Part shown: positions 42,173 to 49,660 of the stretch, piece by piece
Layout of the letters: the number at the start of each line of letters is the position of its first letter
How positions within the stretch are numbered: position 1 is the first letter of the stretch
Notes under the pieces: generated by a model
Databases searched by the model: none
What the model was told of the DNA's origin: nothing
What the model saw: only the letters and a program-made list of their open reading frames with translations
Origin: CBDCYN01 sp965224205
Lineage (GTDB): Bacteria; Planctomycetota; Phycisphaerae; Phycisphaerales; Phycisphaeraceae
NCBI GenBank assembly: GCA_965224205.1
Contig: CBDCYN010000023.1
Location: 186,001 to 250,000 of the forward strand
Length of the DNA stretch: 64,000 bases
Direction of reading: 5' to 3'
Translations under genes and position numbers: made by a program

Positions 42173-44134
42173 ATGACCGCTGCCGCGACGGTTTCCCCGA
42201 TGACGGTCCCCGCCCCCCTCGACGACCCCCCACCGGTGGTGCTGATCGACGCGGTCCCCGAGCCGCGGCTGATCGCCCGTCGATACACGGCCACCGGCCC
42301 GCTCGACCGGCGAAGCGCCTTGCTGGCCGCGGCCGATGAGCACCTGCTCGCCCCCGACGCGTTGGCGGCTAGTTCCACCGGCAACGACCCCGAACCCGAC
42401 ACGCGCCTCACCGACCGCGTCGACCGGTGGATCGATTCGACCGCGACGCTGGCGATCCCCGCGAGGCTGGTCGACGATCAGATCCGCTGGACCGTCGTCG
42501 CCCACGGGCGGCTAACCCGATCACAGACCCGGCTGTCGACCCGCGCCGATGACGCGATGTTAAAGCTAACCGACCGCTGGGACGCGTTGCTCGACCAGAC
42601 CCTCGCGGCGGTGTGGTGGCAGACCGACGACGGGCTGCTTTTCGATGACACCCGCCCGGCGGTGATGCGGACCGGGTCGGGCGGCAACCGGTCGCACCAG
42701 GTGTGGCCGATCGGGGGCCGGCCGTCGGTGCATGTGTTCCAAGAAGACGGGCAGGCGTGGACGGTGGGCGCGGCGTTAGAAGCGATCGACGCCCTGGCGG
42801 GTTTGGAGTTAAACCTAGCGATGATTCCTGGTGACGTGCACAACACGCCGCTGCAGCGGGCGATCGACCTGGCGCAGCCGATCGGGGACATCCTCGAACG
42901 GCTGATCGAGCCCTGTGGGTTGGTGGTCCAACGCGACCTGCGGCGTGAAGCGGGCGCGGTGGTCGAACACCGCGCGGTGCGGCCGATCGACCGCGGCCGG
43001 ACGGTGACGCTGGCGTGGGCGCGGGACGATCAGCCGCTGGGGCAGGTGCTCGAGATCGACGCCGACCGCCCGTCGCCGGCGGCGCGGCGGTGGGTGGCGG
43101 AGGCGGACGGGTGGGTGGTCGAGTCGACGTTTGTGTTGATCGGGGGGTGGGACCCGTCGCTGGAAGGCGAACCGGACAGTTCGTACAGCAAGCTGAATAA
43201 CCCCGGGTTTGGACCGTTTGAGAACGTGTTCCGGTTGTGGGCGCTCAACGAGGACGGGCGGTTCAGCGCCGCACCGTTCCATCGCGGCGACCCGTTCGAT
43301 CTGACGACGTTTTTTAGTGAAGGGTTGGACCCGGACCAGGCCCCTGGACCGGTGCGGCCGCGGCCGCTGCGGTTCGAGCCGGGGTTGACGCTCGATGACA
43401 CGGGAGCCCGGCGGTCGGCGGTGGTCGAGTTTTCTTTGGATAGCGGGCAGACGTGGTCGCTGTACACCGGGCCGGTCGTGGTCCGCACGGATCGGGCGGG
43501 TGTATATCTTGATGACGTGACGCTCGACGCGGCGTACCTGGCGGCCGCGAAGGCGGGCGGGGCGCGGGTCCGCGTGACCGCGAGCTTGCGCAGCCCGGTG
43601 CCGGTCACCGCCCAGCGGTGGAGCGGCAACCCGTTTGCCGGGACCGTACCCAAGCGGCGGTTCGACGTGGGCGGGGCGTTCGGTTTCCGCCGGGTGATGG
43701 CGCCGCAGGCCGGGGCAGAACCGGGGGCGGGGGCGGGACCGGGGGCGCCGTTGACCATGGCGGCGGCGAGTATCGGCAGTATCCATTTCAACGACATCAT
43801 CAACGGCGACCTTGAAGCGGATGAGGTCGATCAGACCGCGGCGTTGGCGAGCTGGTTGATCCATATGGTGGACCGGTCGGGGCGCGTGCCGGGTCAAGAC
43901 GGGGGGCGGGCGCGCTTGGATCTGTCGGGGGCGTGGCCGGTGCTGCGCGTGGGGGACCGGCTGGTGAATACGGCTGGGGGGGGCACGGACGCGGCCGGCC
44001 GAGCCGAGGCGATCGCGGCCCAGGGGGCGATCGCCTCGTCGTTGACCGTGCGTTGGGGTCCAGCAGGGGCTGGGGGACCGGGGGCGGGGGCGCGCCCCGG
44101 CCTGCCCAGCACCTTGGTGGACCTGGTTTTCTAA
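42173..44134 (+). CDS. large virion-module protein, last of the run
   Basis: 653 aa from the ATG at 42173 (TAGGAG six bases upstream). First half contains SVHVFQEDGQAWTVGAALEA and a helical part (QPIGDILERLIEPCGLVVQR), as in some tail-hub proteins. The second half is beta-rich (VVESTFVLIGGWDPSLEGEP, VVEFSLDSGQTWSLYTGPVV). It ends with a helical and Gly-rich tail. GC skew of the coding strand changes from C-rich to G-rich inside the gene, near 42.7 kb. I can only call it structural from context. Confidence 0.55.
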   Translation: MTAAATVSPMTVPAPLDDPPPVVLIDAVPEPRLIARRYTATGPLDRRSALLAAADEHLLAPDALAASSTGNDPEPDTRLTDRVDRWIDSTATLAIPARLVDDQIRWTVVAHGRLTRSQTRLSTRADDAMLKLTDRWDALLDQTLAAVWWQTDDGLLFDDTRPAVMRTGSGGNRSHQVWPIGGRPSVHVFQEDGQAWTVGAALEAIDALAGLELNLAMIPGDVHNTPLQRAIDLAQPIGDILERLIEPCGLVVQRDLRREAGAVVEHRAVRPIDRGRTVTLAWARDDQPLGQVLEIDADRPSPAARRWVAEADGWVVESTFVLIGGWDPSLEGEPDSSYSKLNNPGFGPFENVFRLWALNEDGRFSAAPFHRGDPFDLTTFFSEGLDPDQAPGPVRPRPLRFEPGLTLDDTGARRSAVVEFSLDSGQTWSLYTGPVVVRTDRAGVYLDDVTLDAAYLAAAKAGGARVRVTASLRSPVPVTAQRWSGNPFAGTVPKRRFDVGGAFGFRRVMAPQAGAEPGAGAGPGAPLTMAAASIGSIHFNDIINGDLEADEVDQTAALASWLIHMVDRSGRVPGQDGGRARLDLSGAWPVLRVGDRLVNTAGGGTDAAGRAEAIAAQGAIASSLTVRWGPAGAGGPGAGARPGLPSTLVDLVF

Positions 44135-44172
44135 CCGCGGGCGGATTCACCCGCGGGCGTGCTTCGCGAGGG

Positions 44173-44421
44173 TTAGCCGCCCCGGCCGAACCCGCCCAGC
44201 GACCCCAGCGGCGGGGCTTGGGTCACATCACCGGTGGACACGGACTCGACGTCGTACCCCGCGCCCAGGGCGCCGAGGACGGCCCAGATCGGCGTGCCGT
44301 CAGCGTATAGGTACGTGGGGGTTTTGTGATGAGGGGTCATGCCGTAGACCCAGCCGCCGTTGATGGTGACTGCCTCTTGGGTGTTCAGTGACTGGAGCGA
44401 ACTGTTGTGTTGACGTTTCAT
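44173..44421 (-). CDS. double-glycine-leader peptide 1
   Basis: 82 aa from the ATG at 44421, with AAGGG upstream. The leader SSLQSLNTQEAVTINGG ends in the Gly-Gly typical of peptides cut and exported by PCAT/C39 transporters. The core of about 58 residues begins WVYGMTPHHKTPTYLYADGT and ends Gly-rich (PLGSLGGFGRGG). It has no Cys. It shares leader, KTPT-LY-DGTP-WA block and upstream element with peptide 2. No transporter or modifying enzyme is in the window. Bacteriocin, signal or modified-peptide roles are all possible. Confidence 0.7.
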   Translation of the reverse strand: MKRQHNSSLQSLNTQEAVTINGGWVYGMTPHHKTPTYLYADGTPIWAVLGALGAGYDVESVSTGDVTQAPPLGSLGGFGRGG

Positions 44422-44515
44422 AGCGTTCCCTTTCTGAATAGGGGTGTTTAAAGTTTCAGCGACCCACCGTCGCCTTCCGACAGTTAATACCCCGTGGGTC
44501 GGGAAACCTTTCATG
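44422..44515 (-). promoter_or_regulatory. conserved upstream element of peptide 1
   Basis: On the minus strand: TGAAAGGTTTCCCGA, then GGGGTATTAACTGTCGGAAG, then GCG and AGAAAGGGAAC before the ATG. The same order is found upstream of peptide 2 (45051-45146). CCCAC and GTGGG around the middle can pair. It is a shared promoter or leader RNA. Confidence 0.6.
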
Positions 44516-44745
44516 CGGATTAGAGGTTTCTTGGGATGCACGGCGGACGGGGCTCGATGAGGGCGGGATCTACAGCATTTTCAGGGTTGGGGGAGATCCC
44601 GCGGCACAGCCAGGCGTCATGAAGAACCCACTTCCTCACGGGCGCGGCTCGCTATGAACATCTACCGCCATCTAGAAAAACCCTAGACAGAGCTCGGCCG
44701 GACAACGGCCCGTCGGACGTGGTGACGATTTCACGGTGGGGAAAG
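44516..44745. other. spacer between the peptide genes, with shared core
   Basis: Contains one core copy at 44621-44660 (AACCCACTTCCTCACGGGCG then CGGCTCGC) and no gene. It separates the two peptide loci. Confidence 0.5.
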
Positions 44746-44791
44746 TGAAAAACCAACACAGGGACCGGGGGCTAACCCCGGTCCCTGTGTT
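44746..44791 (-). terminator. intrinsic terminator of peptide 2
   Basis: A 16-bp stem, AACACAGGGACCGGGG with its complement around a five-base loop. On the minus strand it is followed by GGTTTTTCACTTT. Sits 60 bases after the stop of peptide 2. Confidence 0.8.
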
Positions 44792-44852
44792 ATTGGTGGA
44801 ACCGCTTTTCTAACCACGGGTGAATGGGCCCGTGGGTTCCCCTTCGCCCCGC

Positions 44853-45050
44853 CTAGCAGCGAGGGCCGTCGAGGTTCTCGACCTCGTAGCCGACGTCCTG
44901 GGCCGCGGCAATCGCCCAGCTGGGGGTGCCGTCGACGTACAGCCACGTGGGGGTTTTGAACTGGATGGGCCCGATGCCGATGCCGCCGTTGATCTTGGCA
45001 GCCTGTTGGGGGGTCAGTGACTGTAGCGAGCTGTTGCGTTTACGATCCAT
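44853..45050 (-). CDS. double-glycine-leader peptide 2
   Basis: 65 aa from the ATG at 45050, preceded by AAAGGGAAC as in peptide 1. Leader SSLQSLTPQQAAKINGG, core IGIGPIQFKTPTWLYVDGTP then SWAIAAAQDVGYEVENLDGP and a final RC. The block KTPT(W/Y)LY(V/A)DGTP is the same in peptide 1, and GY(E/D)VE follows in both, so the core is conserved and not only the leader. Proper terminator downstream. Function unknown. Confidence 0.72.
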   Translation of the reverse strand: MDRKRNSSLQSLTPQQAAKINGGIGIGPIQFKTPTWLYVDGTPSWAIAAAQDVGYEVENLDGPRC

Positions 45051-45146
45051 GGTGTTCCCTTTCTATTAAGGGGGTTTAGTCATACGGCGACCCGCGGCCG
45101 CCTTCCGACAGTTAATACCCCGCGACTCGGGAAACCTTTCACGCAA
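45051..45146 (-). promoter_or_regulatory. conserved upstream element of peptide 2
   Basis: Same blocks as upstream of peptide 1: TGAAAGGTTTCCCGA, GGGGTATTAACTGTCGGAAG, GCGGC, then AGAAAGGGAAC. The flanking arms (GTCGC/GCGAC) differ in sequence from peptide 1 but can pair, which hints at a conserved RNA structure. Confidence 0.6.
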
Positions 45147-45283
45147 TTGGGATTCATTCGTCAGTGAGAGCGTGGCAGCTCGTTGAGAGGGTTGGATTCG
45201 CGCACGGGTATAGCTGCGGACGGGTCCGCCCGCAGCTAGGGATTCTTTTGGCGAAGAACGATCCGGTCGCGGTTAGCGGGCGA

Positions 45284-46354
45284 TCACGCGATCGTGACGG
45301 TCTCGTCGAGGTACACGTCCTGGATGAGGTGGATGAGCTTGACGCCGTCGTCCATCGGCCGCTGGAACGCCTTGCGCCCGCAGATCAGGCCCATCCCCCC
45401 GGCCCGCTTGTTGATCACCGCGGTGCGCACGGCGTCGGCGAAGTCGCTGTCCCCGCCCGAGGCCCCGCCGGAGCTGATCAGCGGTGAGCGGCCCATGAAG
45501 CAGTTGGCCAGCTGGTAGCGGGCCAGCTCGATCGGGTGGTCGCCGGGGGTCAGGTCGGAGTAGACCCGGTCGTGGGTCTTGCCGAACTTGACCGCGTTGT
45601 ACCCGCCGTTGTTGTCGGCGAGCTTCTGCTTGATGATGTCGGCCTGGATGGTCGTGCCTAGGTGGTTGGCCTGGCCGGTCAGGTCGGCGGCGGTGTGGTA
45701 GTCGGTTCCGTTCTGTTTGAAGTCGCTGTTGCGCAGGTAGCACCACAGGACGGTGACCAGGCCCAGCTCGTGGGCGCGGGCGAACGCGGCGGAGACCTCC
45801 TGGATCTGCCGGGTCGATTCAGCGGAGCCGAAGTAGATCGTCGCGCCCACGGCGGCGGCGCCCATCTCGAACGCCTGCTCGACCTGGCCGAACATGATCT
45901 GATCGAACTGGTTGGGGTAGGTCAAAAGCTCGTTATGGTTGAGCTTGACCAGGAACGGGATCCGGTGGGCGTACTTGCGTGACACGGCGCCCAACACGCC
46001 CAGGGTCGAGGCCACCGCGTTGCACCCGGCTTCGATGGCGAGCTTGACGATGTTCTCGGGGTCGAAGTAGATCGGGTTGGGCGCGAAGCTGGCCCCGGCC
46101 GAGTGCTCGATGCCCTGGTCGACGGGCAGGATCGAGACGTACCCGGTGCCGCCGAGGCGGCCGTGGTTGAGGATCGCCTGAAAGTTGCGTAGCACCGGCT
46201 GGGGGCGGTCGGTGGCGGCGACGACCCGGTCGATGAAGTCCGGGCCGGGCAGGTGCAGGTGGTCTTTGGAGAAGCCGGTGGCTTGGTAGTCGAGCAGGGA
46301 GGCATCGGCGGCGAGCAGTTCTTGGATCTGGTTTTGAGCGGTCATCGTCACCAT
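45284..46354 (-). CDS. fbaB: class I fructose-bisphosphate aldolase (DhnA type)
   Basis: 356 aa; AAGGA seven bases before the ATG. DhnA-type class I aldolase: VSILPVDQGIEHSAGASFAP, EAGCNAVASTLGVLGAVSRK, PFLVKLNHNELL, the barrel strands VLWCYLRNSDF and NAVKFGKTHD (Lys region used for Schiff-base chemistry), SSGGASGGDSDF and GMGLICGRKAFQRPM. Cleaves fructose 1,6-bisphosphate to dihydroxyacetone phosphate and glyceraldehyde 3-phosphate in the cytoplasm, working in glycolysis and gluconeogenesis. Standalone gene here. Confidence 0.93.
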   Translation of the reverse strand: MVTMTAQNQIQELLAADASLLDYQATGFSKDHLHLPGPDFIDRVVAATDRPQPVLRNFQAILNHGRLGGTGYVSILPVDQGIEHSAGASFAPNPIYFDPENIVKLAIEAGCNAVASTLGVLGAVSRKYAHRIPFLVKLNHNELLTYPNQFDQIMFGQVEQAFEMGAAAVGATIYFGSAESTRQIQEVSAAFARAHELGLVTVLWCYLRNSDFKQNGTDYHTAADLTGQANHLGTTIQADIIKQKLADNNGGYNAVKFGKTHDRVYSDLTPGDHPIELARYQLANCFMGRSPLISSGGASGGDSDFADAVRTAVINKRAGGMGLICGRKAFQRPMDDGVKLIHLIQDVYLDETVTIA

Positions 46355-46884
46355 GACTGGGTCCTTGTCCTACCGGTCGACGCGTGGGCCGTCGCCGGCC
46401 ATGAGGAAAGAGATTCGATGATGAATCTGAAACAGTTTAACGCGACATTCGTATTGATCAGCTTGATCAGCCGTGGCGACGGCCACCCGCCGACGCGGGA
46501 TGGCGGGGACGTCGGTCGGCCCTCCGTAAGCTGAGCCCCCCATTATATCAGAACTGGGCCGCTGTGCAGAGCGGAGGGGGAGGGGGCGTCGGTGTACACT
46601 TCCGCAGCGAGCCGAGACCGTGAGGGAGCGGGTTTCTCACCGATCCGCGTTGATTGGAACAGAACCCGCTCCCTGACGGTCGCGACTCGCCTTGTGGCCC
46701 TATCCAAAAATACACCGTCGACGGAACACCAGGGGGTCGTGGTGATCTTTCGGTGGCGGTTCGTTGGCCGCGGCCGGTGTTATACGCGTTGGGATCGATA
46801 TGGAGTCAACGGGGAATCTGTCAGAACCCGCTTGCTGACACGCGCGGCTCGCCACGGGTGACCACGGATCAATCCCGATGCGTA
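46355..46884. other. intergenic region with core repeats
   Basis: Between aldolase and Ndk. It holds the aldolase 5' region, an inverted pair of the core (46592-46700) and the 108-bp element (46780-46887). No gene. Confidence 0.6.
46592..46700. repeat. inverted pair of the shared core
   Basis: GCGAGCCGAGACCGTGAGGG (46606 on) and CCCTGACGGTCGCGACTCGC (to 46690) face each other around a 25-bp loop. It can fold into a long stem in RNA. Confidence 0.75.
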
Positions 46885-46887
46885 TTA
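46780..46887. mobile_element. 108-bp miniature element, copy 2 (inverted)
   Basis: Inverse of 41056-41163 with about 90 per cent or more identity by eye. Its end TAATACGCATCGGG gives the TAA stop codon of ndk on the minus strand, as the other copy does for the 40288 gene. Confidence 0.8.
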
Positions 46888-47370
46888 CGGGCACGCTAGC
46901 GAGGCCGCGGGGCGCTCGGATTCGTCGTAGACCCACGCGTCGGTGGCGCGGTCGTAATCGAGGATCTCGCCGGGGCCAAAGAAGAGTTCCAGTTCCCGCT
47001 GGGCGGACTGGGGGCTATCCGAGCCGTGGACGAGGTTGAACGAATTGCTGGCCCCGAAGTCGCCGCGGATGGTGCCCGGGTCGGCCTTGGGCCCGAACGT
47101 GGCGCCCATCATCTTGCGGCAGGTCGCGACCGCGTCGTTGCCGCGGACCGCCAGCAGCAGCACGGGCGAACGGGTCATGAACCCCACCAGGGAGTCGTAG
47201 AACGGCTTGGCCTGGTGTTCCTGATAATGCTTCGCGGCCAGGTCGGGGCTGATCTGGGTCAGCTTCGCGGCGACGATCGCCAGGCCCTTGTTTTCAAACC
47301 GGGTGATGATCTTGCCCATCAAGCCGCGCTGGACGGCGTCGGGCTTGAGGATGATGAGGGTCGTCTCCAT
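46885..47370 (-). CDS. ndk: nucleoside diphosphate kinase
   Basis: 161 aa, AAGGAG eight bases before the ATG. Complete family pattern: TLIILKPDAVQRGLMGKIIT, the Kpn-loop region, RKMMGATFGPKADPGTIRGD and the active-site NLVHGSDS with His near residue 115. Transfers the terminal phosphate between nucleoside triphosphates and diphosphates in the cytoplasm. Somewhat longer than the usual 140-150 residues; the last codons (ERPAASLACP) run up to the miniature element, whose TAA is the stop. Confidence 0.96.
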   Translation of the reverse strand: METTLIILKPDAVQRGLMGKIITRFENKGLAIVAAKLTQISPDLAAKHYQEHQAKPFYDSLVGFMTRSPVLLLAVRGNDAVATCRKMMGATFGPKADPGTIRGDFGASNSFNLVHGSDSPQSAQRELELFFGPGEILDYDRATDAWVYDESERPAASLACP

Positions 47371-47578
47371 TCATGGTCTCCTTGCGTAAGTCGTCTGCCG
47401 TGTCTCGGCTCTCGTGTCTCGTGTCTCGTGGGCTACCGGTCTATTCGGCCAGATCGGCCACCGGGTTAGCCGGGCCGTGCTTATCACGAGATATCGGACA
47501 TTATAGAGTTTTGCACCGCGAAACAACGCGGGGCCCTACTTGGGGACTGGGCGGGTCGGGGCCCGAAGCCGAGTCGCC

Positions 47579-47685
47579 TTACAAGCATCACGATTCATTC
47601 GCGGGCGTTCGCAGTGAGCCGCGACCGTCAGGGAGCGGGTTCTTTGACCTTCAGATGGCCCGCGAATGAATCGTGATGCTTGTAA
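47579..47685. mobile_element. 107-bp miniature element with perfect 28-bp ends
   Basis: Left end TTACAAGCATCACGATTCAT (47579-47606) and right end (47658-47685) are exact inverse copies over 28 bp. The core GAGCCGCGACCGTCAGGGAG, then CGGGTTCTT, lies between. The ends differ from every other miniature element here. Confidence 0.85.
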
Positions 47686-47814
47686 CCGGTCTCTCGATAC
47701 CACGAACCCTTGATCCATCTGATCCATCGCACCACGGTCGCTGGGCACAGGCCGGGACCGTTGGCTGCGGACGGCGGTCGATGAAACCGACGGGGCAACG
47801 ACCTCGAACATGTT

Positions 47815-48855
47815 TTAGGGGTTGGTGGTGGGCTTGGGGCGTCGGGGTTTGAGGGATGCGGGCATGGACATCTGTTGGACTTTCTGGGCCATGTAGCGCT
47901 GGAGGTCGGCGTCGTCGAGGACTTCAGCGATGTCGTCGATCCCGGTGGCGATGAACCGGACCAATTCTAGCCCGGCTTGCTTGTCGGGTTCGTGGGTGAG
48001 GTAGCTTTGGGCGTTTTTTTGGAGGATCGCAGCCACGTGCTTGAGCCGGTCGGCGTTGACGGGGTGGGTGGCGACGGTCTTGAGGTGCTTTCGCCAGGCC
48101 TCTTCGGTGGCAAAGTTGCCGCGGGTAGGCAGGTAATACGCCAGGGCTTGGAAGTACACCAGCGCGCCCATGGGCAGGTTCGCGACGCGGCGAAGGGCTT
48201 CGAGGGCGAAGGCGTCGGCTTGGCGCTCATCGTCGCGGATCTGCTGACGGGGGATCGCGTGATCGGCAGGCGGCGGGTGGTCGTGGTAGACGTGACCCAC
48301 CTCGTGGGCGAGGATGAACGCGTAAGCCGAGTTGCGCAGCCGCAGCGACAGGCCGTCGACGGCTTGGTCGTCTAAGGCGTCGTCGGGGATGTGCAGGGCT
48401 TCTAGCGGGGGCAGGAACCGACCCCCGGGCATGTGCCGGGGCAGCTGGTAACGCAGCATCGTGACGTATTCGTCGATGGTCTCGAGCGAGTACCCGTTGC
48501 GCCACAGCCAGGCGTAGGCGGTGCACAGGTCCTCTAAAAACAGCAGCGACTGGACGGACAGGGTCACGGTACGGCTGGGGACGTGGCTGTAGAACGTGAA
48601 CGGGTCGCCCCGGTCGCGGATCGGGAACGCGAGGCGCAGGCCCCGCAGCTTCTTTAGCTCGTGGGGCTCGAAATGATCCTCGAACCCTCGTTCATAGATC
48701 TGCTGTACACGGGGCACGAGCCGCTGGGCGGCTTGGTCGAGGGCTTCTGGGCTGTAGAGGTTCATCCCCGGTTGTTCCCGGGCCAAGGCGGGGGTGGTCA
48801 TCGTCATGAGTGATCCGATCATCGCGGCGCACAGCGATCTGAGCGTGGGGTTCAT
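47815..48855 (-). CDS. exported zinc metallopeptidase (M48-like)
   Basis: 346 aa from the ATG at 48855, which overlaps the stop of the upstream gene (ATGA). Signal peptide at residues 1-24 (LCAAMIGSLMTMTTPALA). HExxH zinc site in AYAFILAHEVGHVYHDH (about residue 184), and the third ligand probably Glu in RDDERQADAFALEALRRV (ExxxD pattern of gluzincins). PMGALVYFQALAYYLP and ATHPVNADRLKHV also occur in M48-type peptidases (HP-s--R). Substrate unknown. Operon with the membrane protein upstream. Confidence 0.82.
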   Translation of the reverse strand: MNPTLRSLCAAMIGSLMTMTTPALAREQPGMNLYSPEALDQAAQRLVPRVQQIYERGFEDHFEPHELKKLRGLRLAFPIRDRGDPFTFYSHVPSRTVTLSVQSLLFLEDLCTAYAWLWRNGYSLETIDEYVTMLRYQLPRHMPGGRFLPPLEALHIPDDALDDQAVDGLSLRLRNSAYAFILAHEVGHVYHDHPPPADHAIPRQQIRDDERQADAFALEALRRVANLPMGALVYFQALAYYLPTRGNFATEEAWRKHLKTVATHPVNADRLKHVAAILQKNAQSYLTHEPDKQAGLELVRFIATGIDDIAEVLDDADLQRYMAQKVQQMSMPASLKPRRPKPTTNP

Positions 48856-49562
48856 GGGGGTATCTCCATCCCGTGGTGGTACAGGTCGGCGGGGGTCTGC
48901 TGGCTGGGGGGCGGGGGATCGTGACCGCCGCCGCGGGCCCAGTCCTTGAAATCTTTGAAATCGCCCCAATCCGCGGTCCATTTGGCTTCGATCAGGTCGA
49001 GCTTGATACGGCGGACGGTTCTTTGAAGATCCCGCTGCTGGGTCGGGTTCAAACTGGGTTTGAGCAGTGACGGGAGGGTGCGGTTGATGAAATCACAGGA
49101 CGCCTCGAGCTCTTTGAGCTCGACCGGGTCCGGGGCCCGGGACAGGGGCGGGATCGAATAACGGACTTCCTCGCGTTCGCTGTGGTGGGCCAGCGACGAG
49201 AGCGACGCGGGAACCGGGGGGACGAGGGGGACCGGGGAGTGCGCCGGGCGCGGGGTGGGAGCATCGGCGACGGTCGCTTGGGGGGTCGCGGCGTTGAGGG
49301 TGCTAACCCGCGATTGGTCTTTGGTGTACCGCAGCGAGTGGTACAGCGATAACGACAACACCACCGCACCGAACATCGCGAAGAACACCCCCGGGCCCAC
49401 CCGGCTGACGTAGATCGATACCCCCCCGGGCAGGACGACCTTACCCTCGCCATCGGGTTGTTGGGGCATGCTCAGGAACAGGTGATACCCCAGAAAGATC
49501 GACAGCCCGCCGATCAGCACGACGAGCAAGCGTTCAACCCCACGAAAAGTGATCAGGTCCAC
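48852..49562 (-). CDS. two-TM membrane protein, peptidase partner
   Basis: 236 aa from a GTG. Two membrane segments (LLVVLIGGLSIFLGYHLFLS and VGPGVFFAMFGAVVLSLSLY) near the N-terminus with a short loop, then a Pro-rich, partly helical cytoplasmic part (CDFINRTLPSLLKPSLNPTQ, QRDLQRTVRRIKLDLIEAKW). Coupled to the metallopeptidase gene, so the two may work together. Family unknown. Confidence 0.7.
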   Translation of the reverse strand: MDLITFRGVERLLVVLIGGLSIFLGYHLFLSMPQQPDGEGKVVLPGGVSIYVSRVGPGVFFAMFGAVVLSLSLYHSLRYTKDQSRVSTLNAATPQATVADAPTPRPAHSPVPLVPPVPASLSSLAHHSEREEVRYSIPPLSRAPDPVELKELEASCDFINRTLPSLLKPSLNPTQQRDLQRTVRRIKLDLIEAKWTADWGDFKDFKDWARGGGHDPPPPSQQTPADLYHHGMEIPP

Positions 49563-49660
49563 GGAAAAAGCCCTTGATGGATTTGATTATAGCCGGTTTA
49601 TCCGTCCGGTCCCATGGTCCTGGATGAATTCGCGGAACACGATCGATGTATGATGGGGGC

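Noticed and set aside
44134..44160. Terminator between the last virion gene and peptide 1
   Set aside because: A CCGCGGG...CCCGCGG hairpin exists but without a T-run on either strand.
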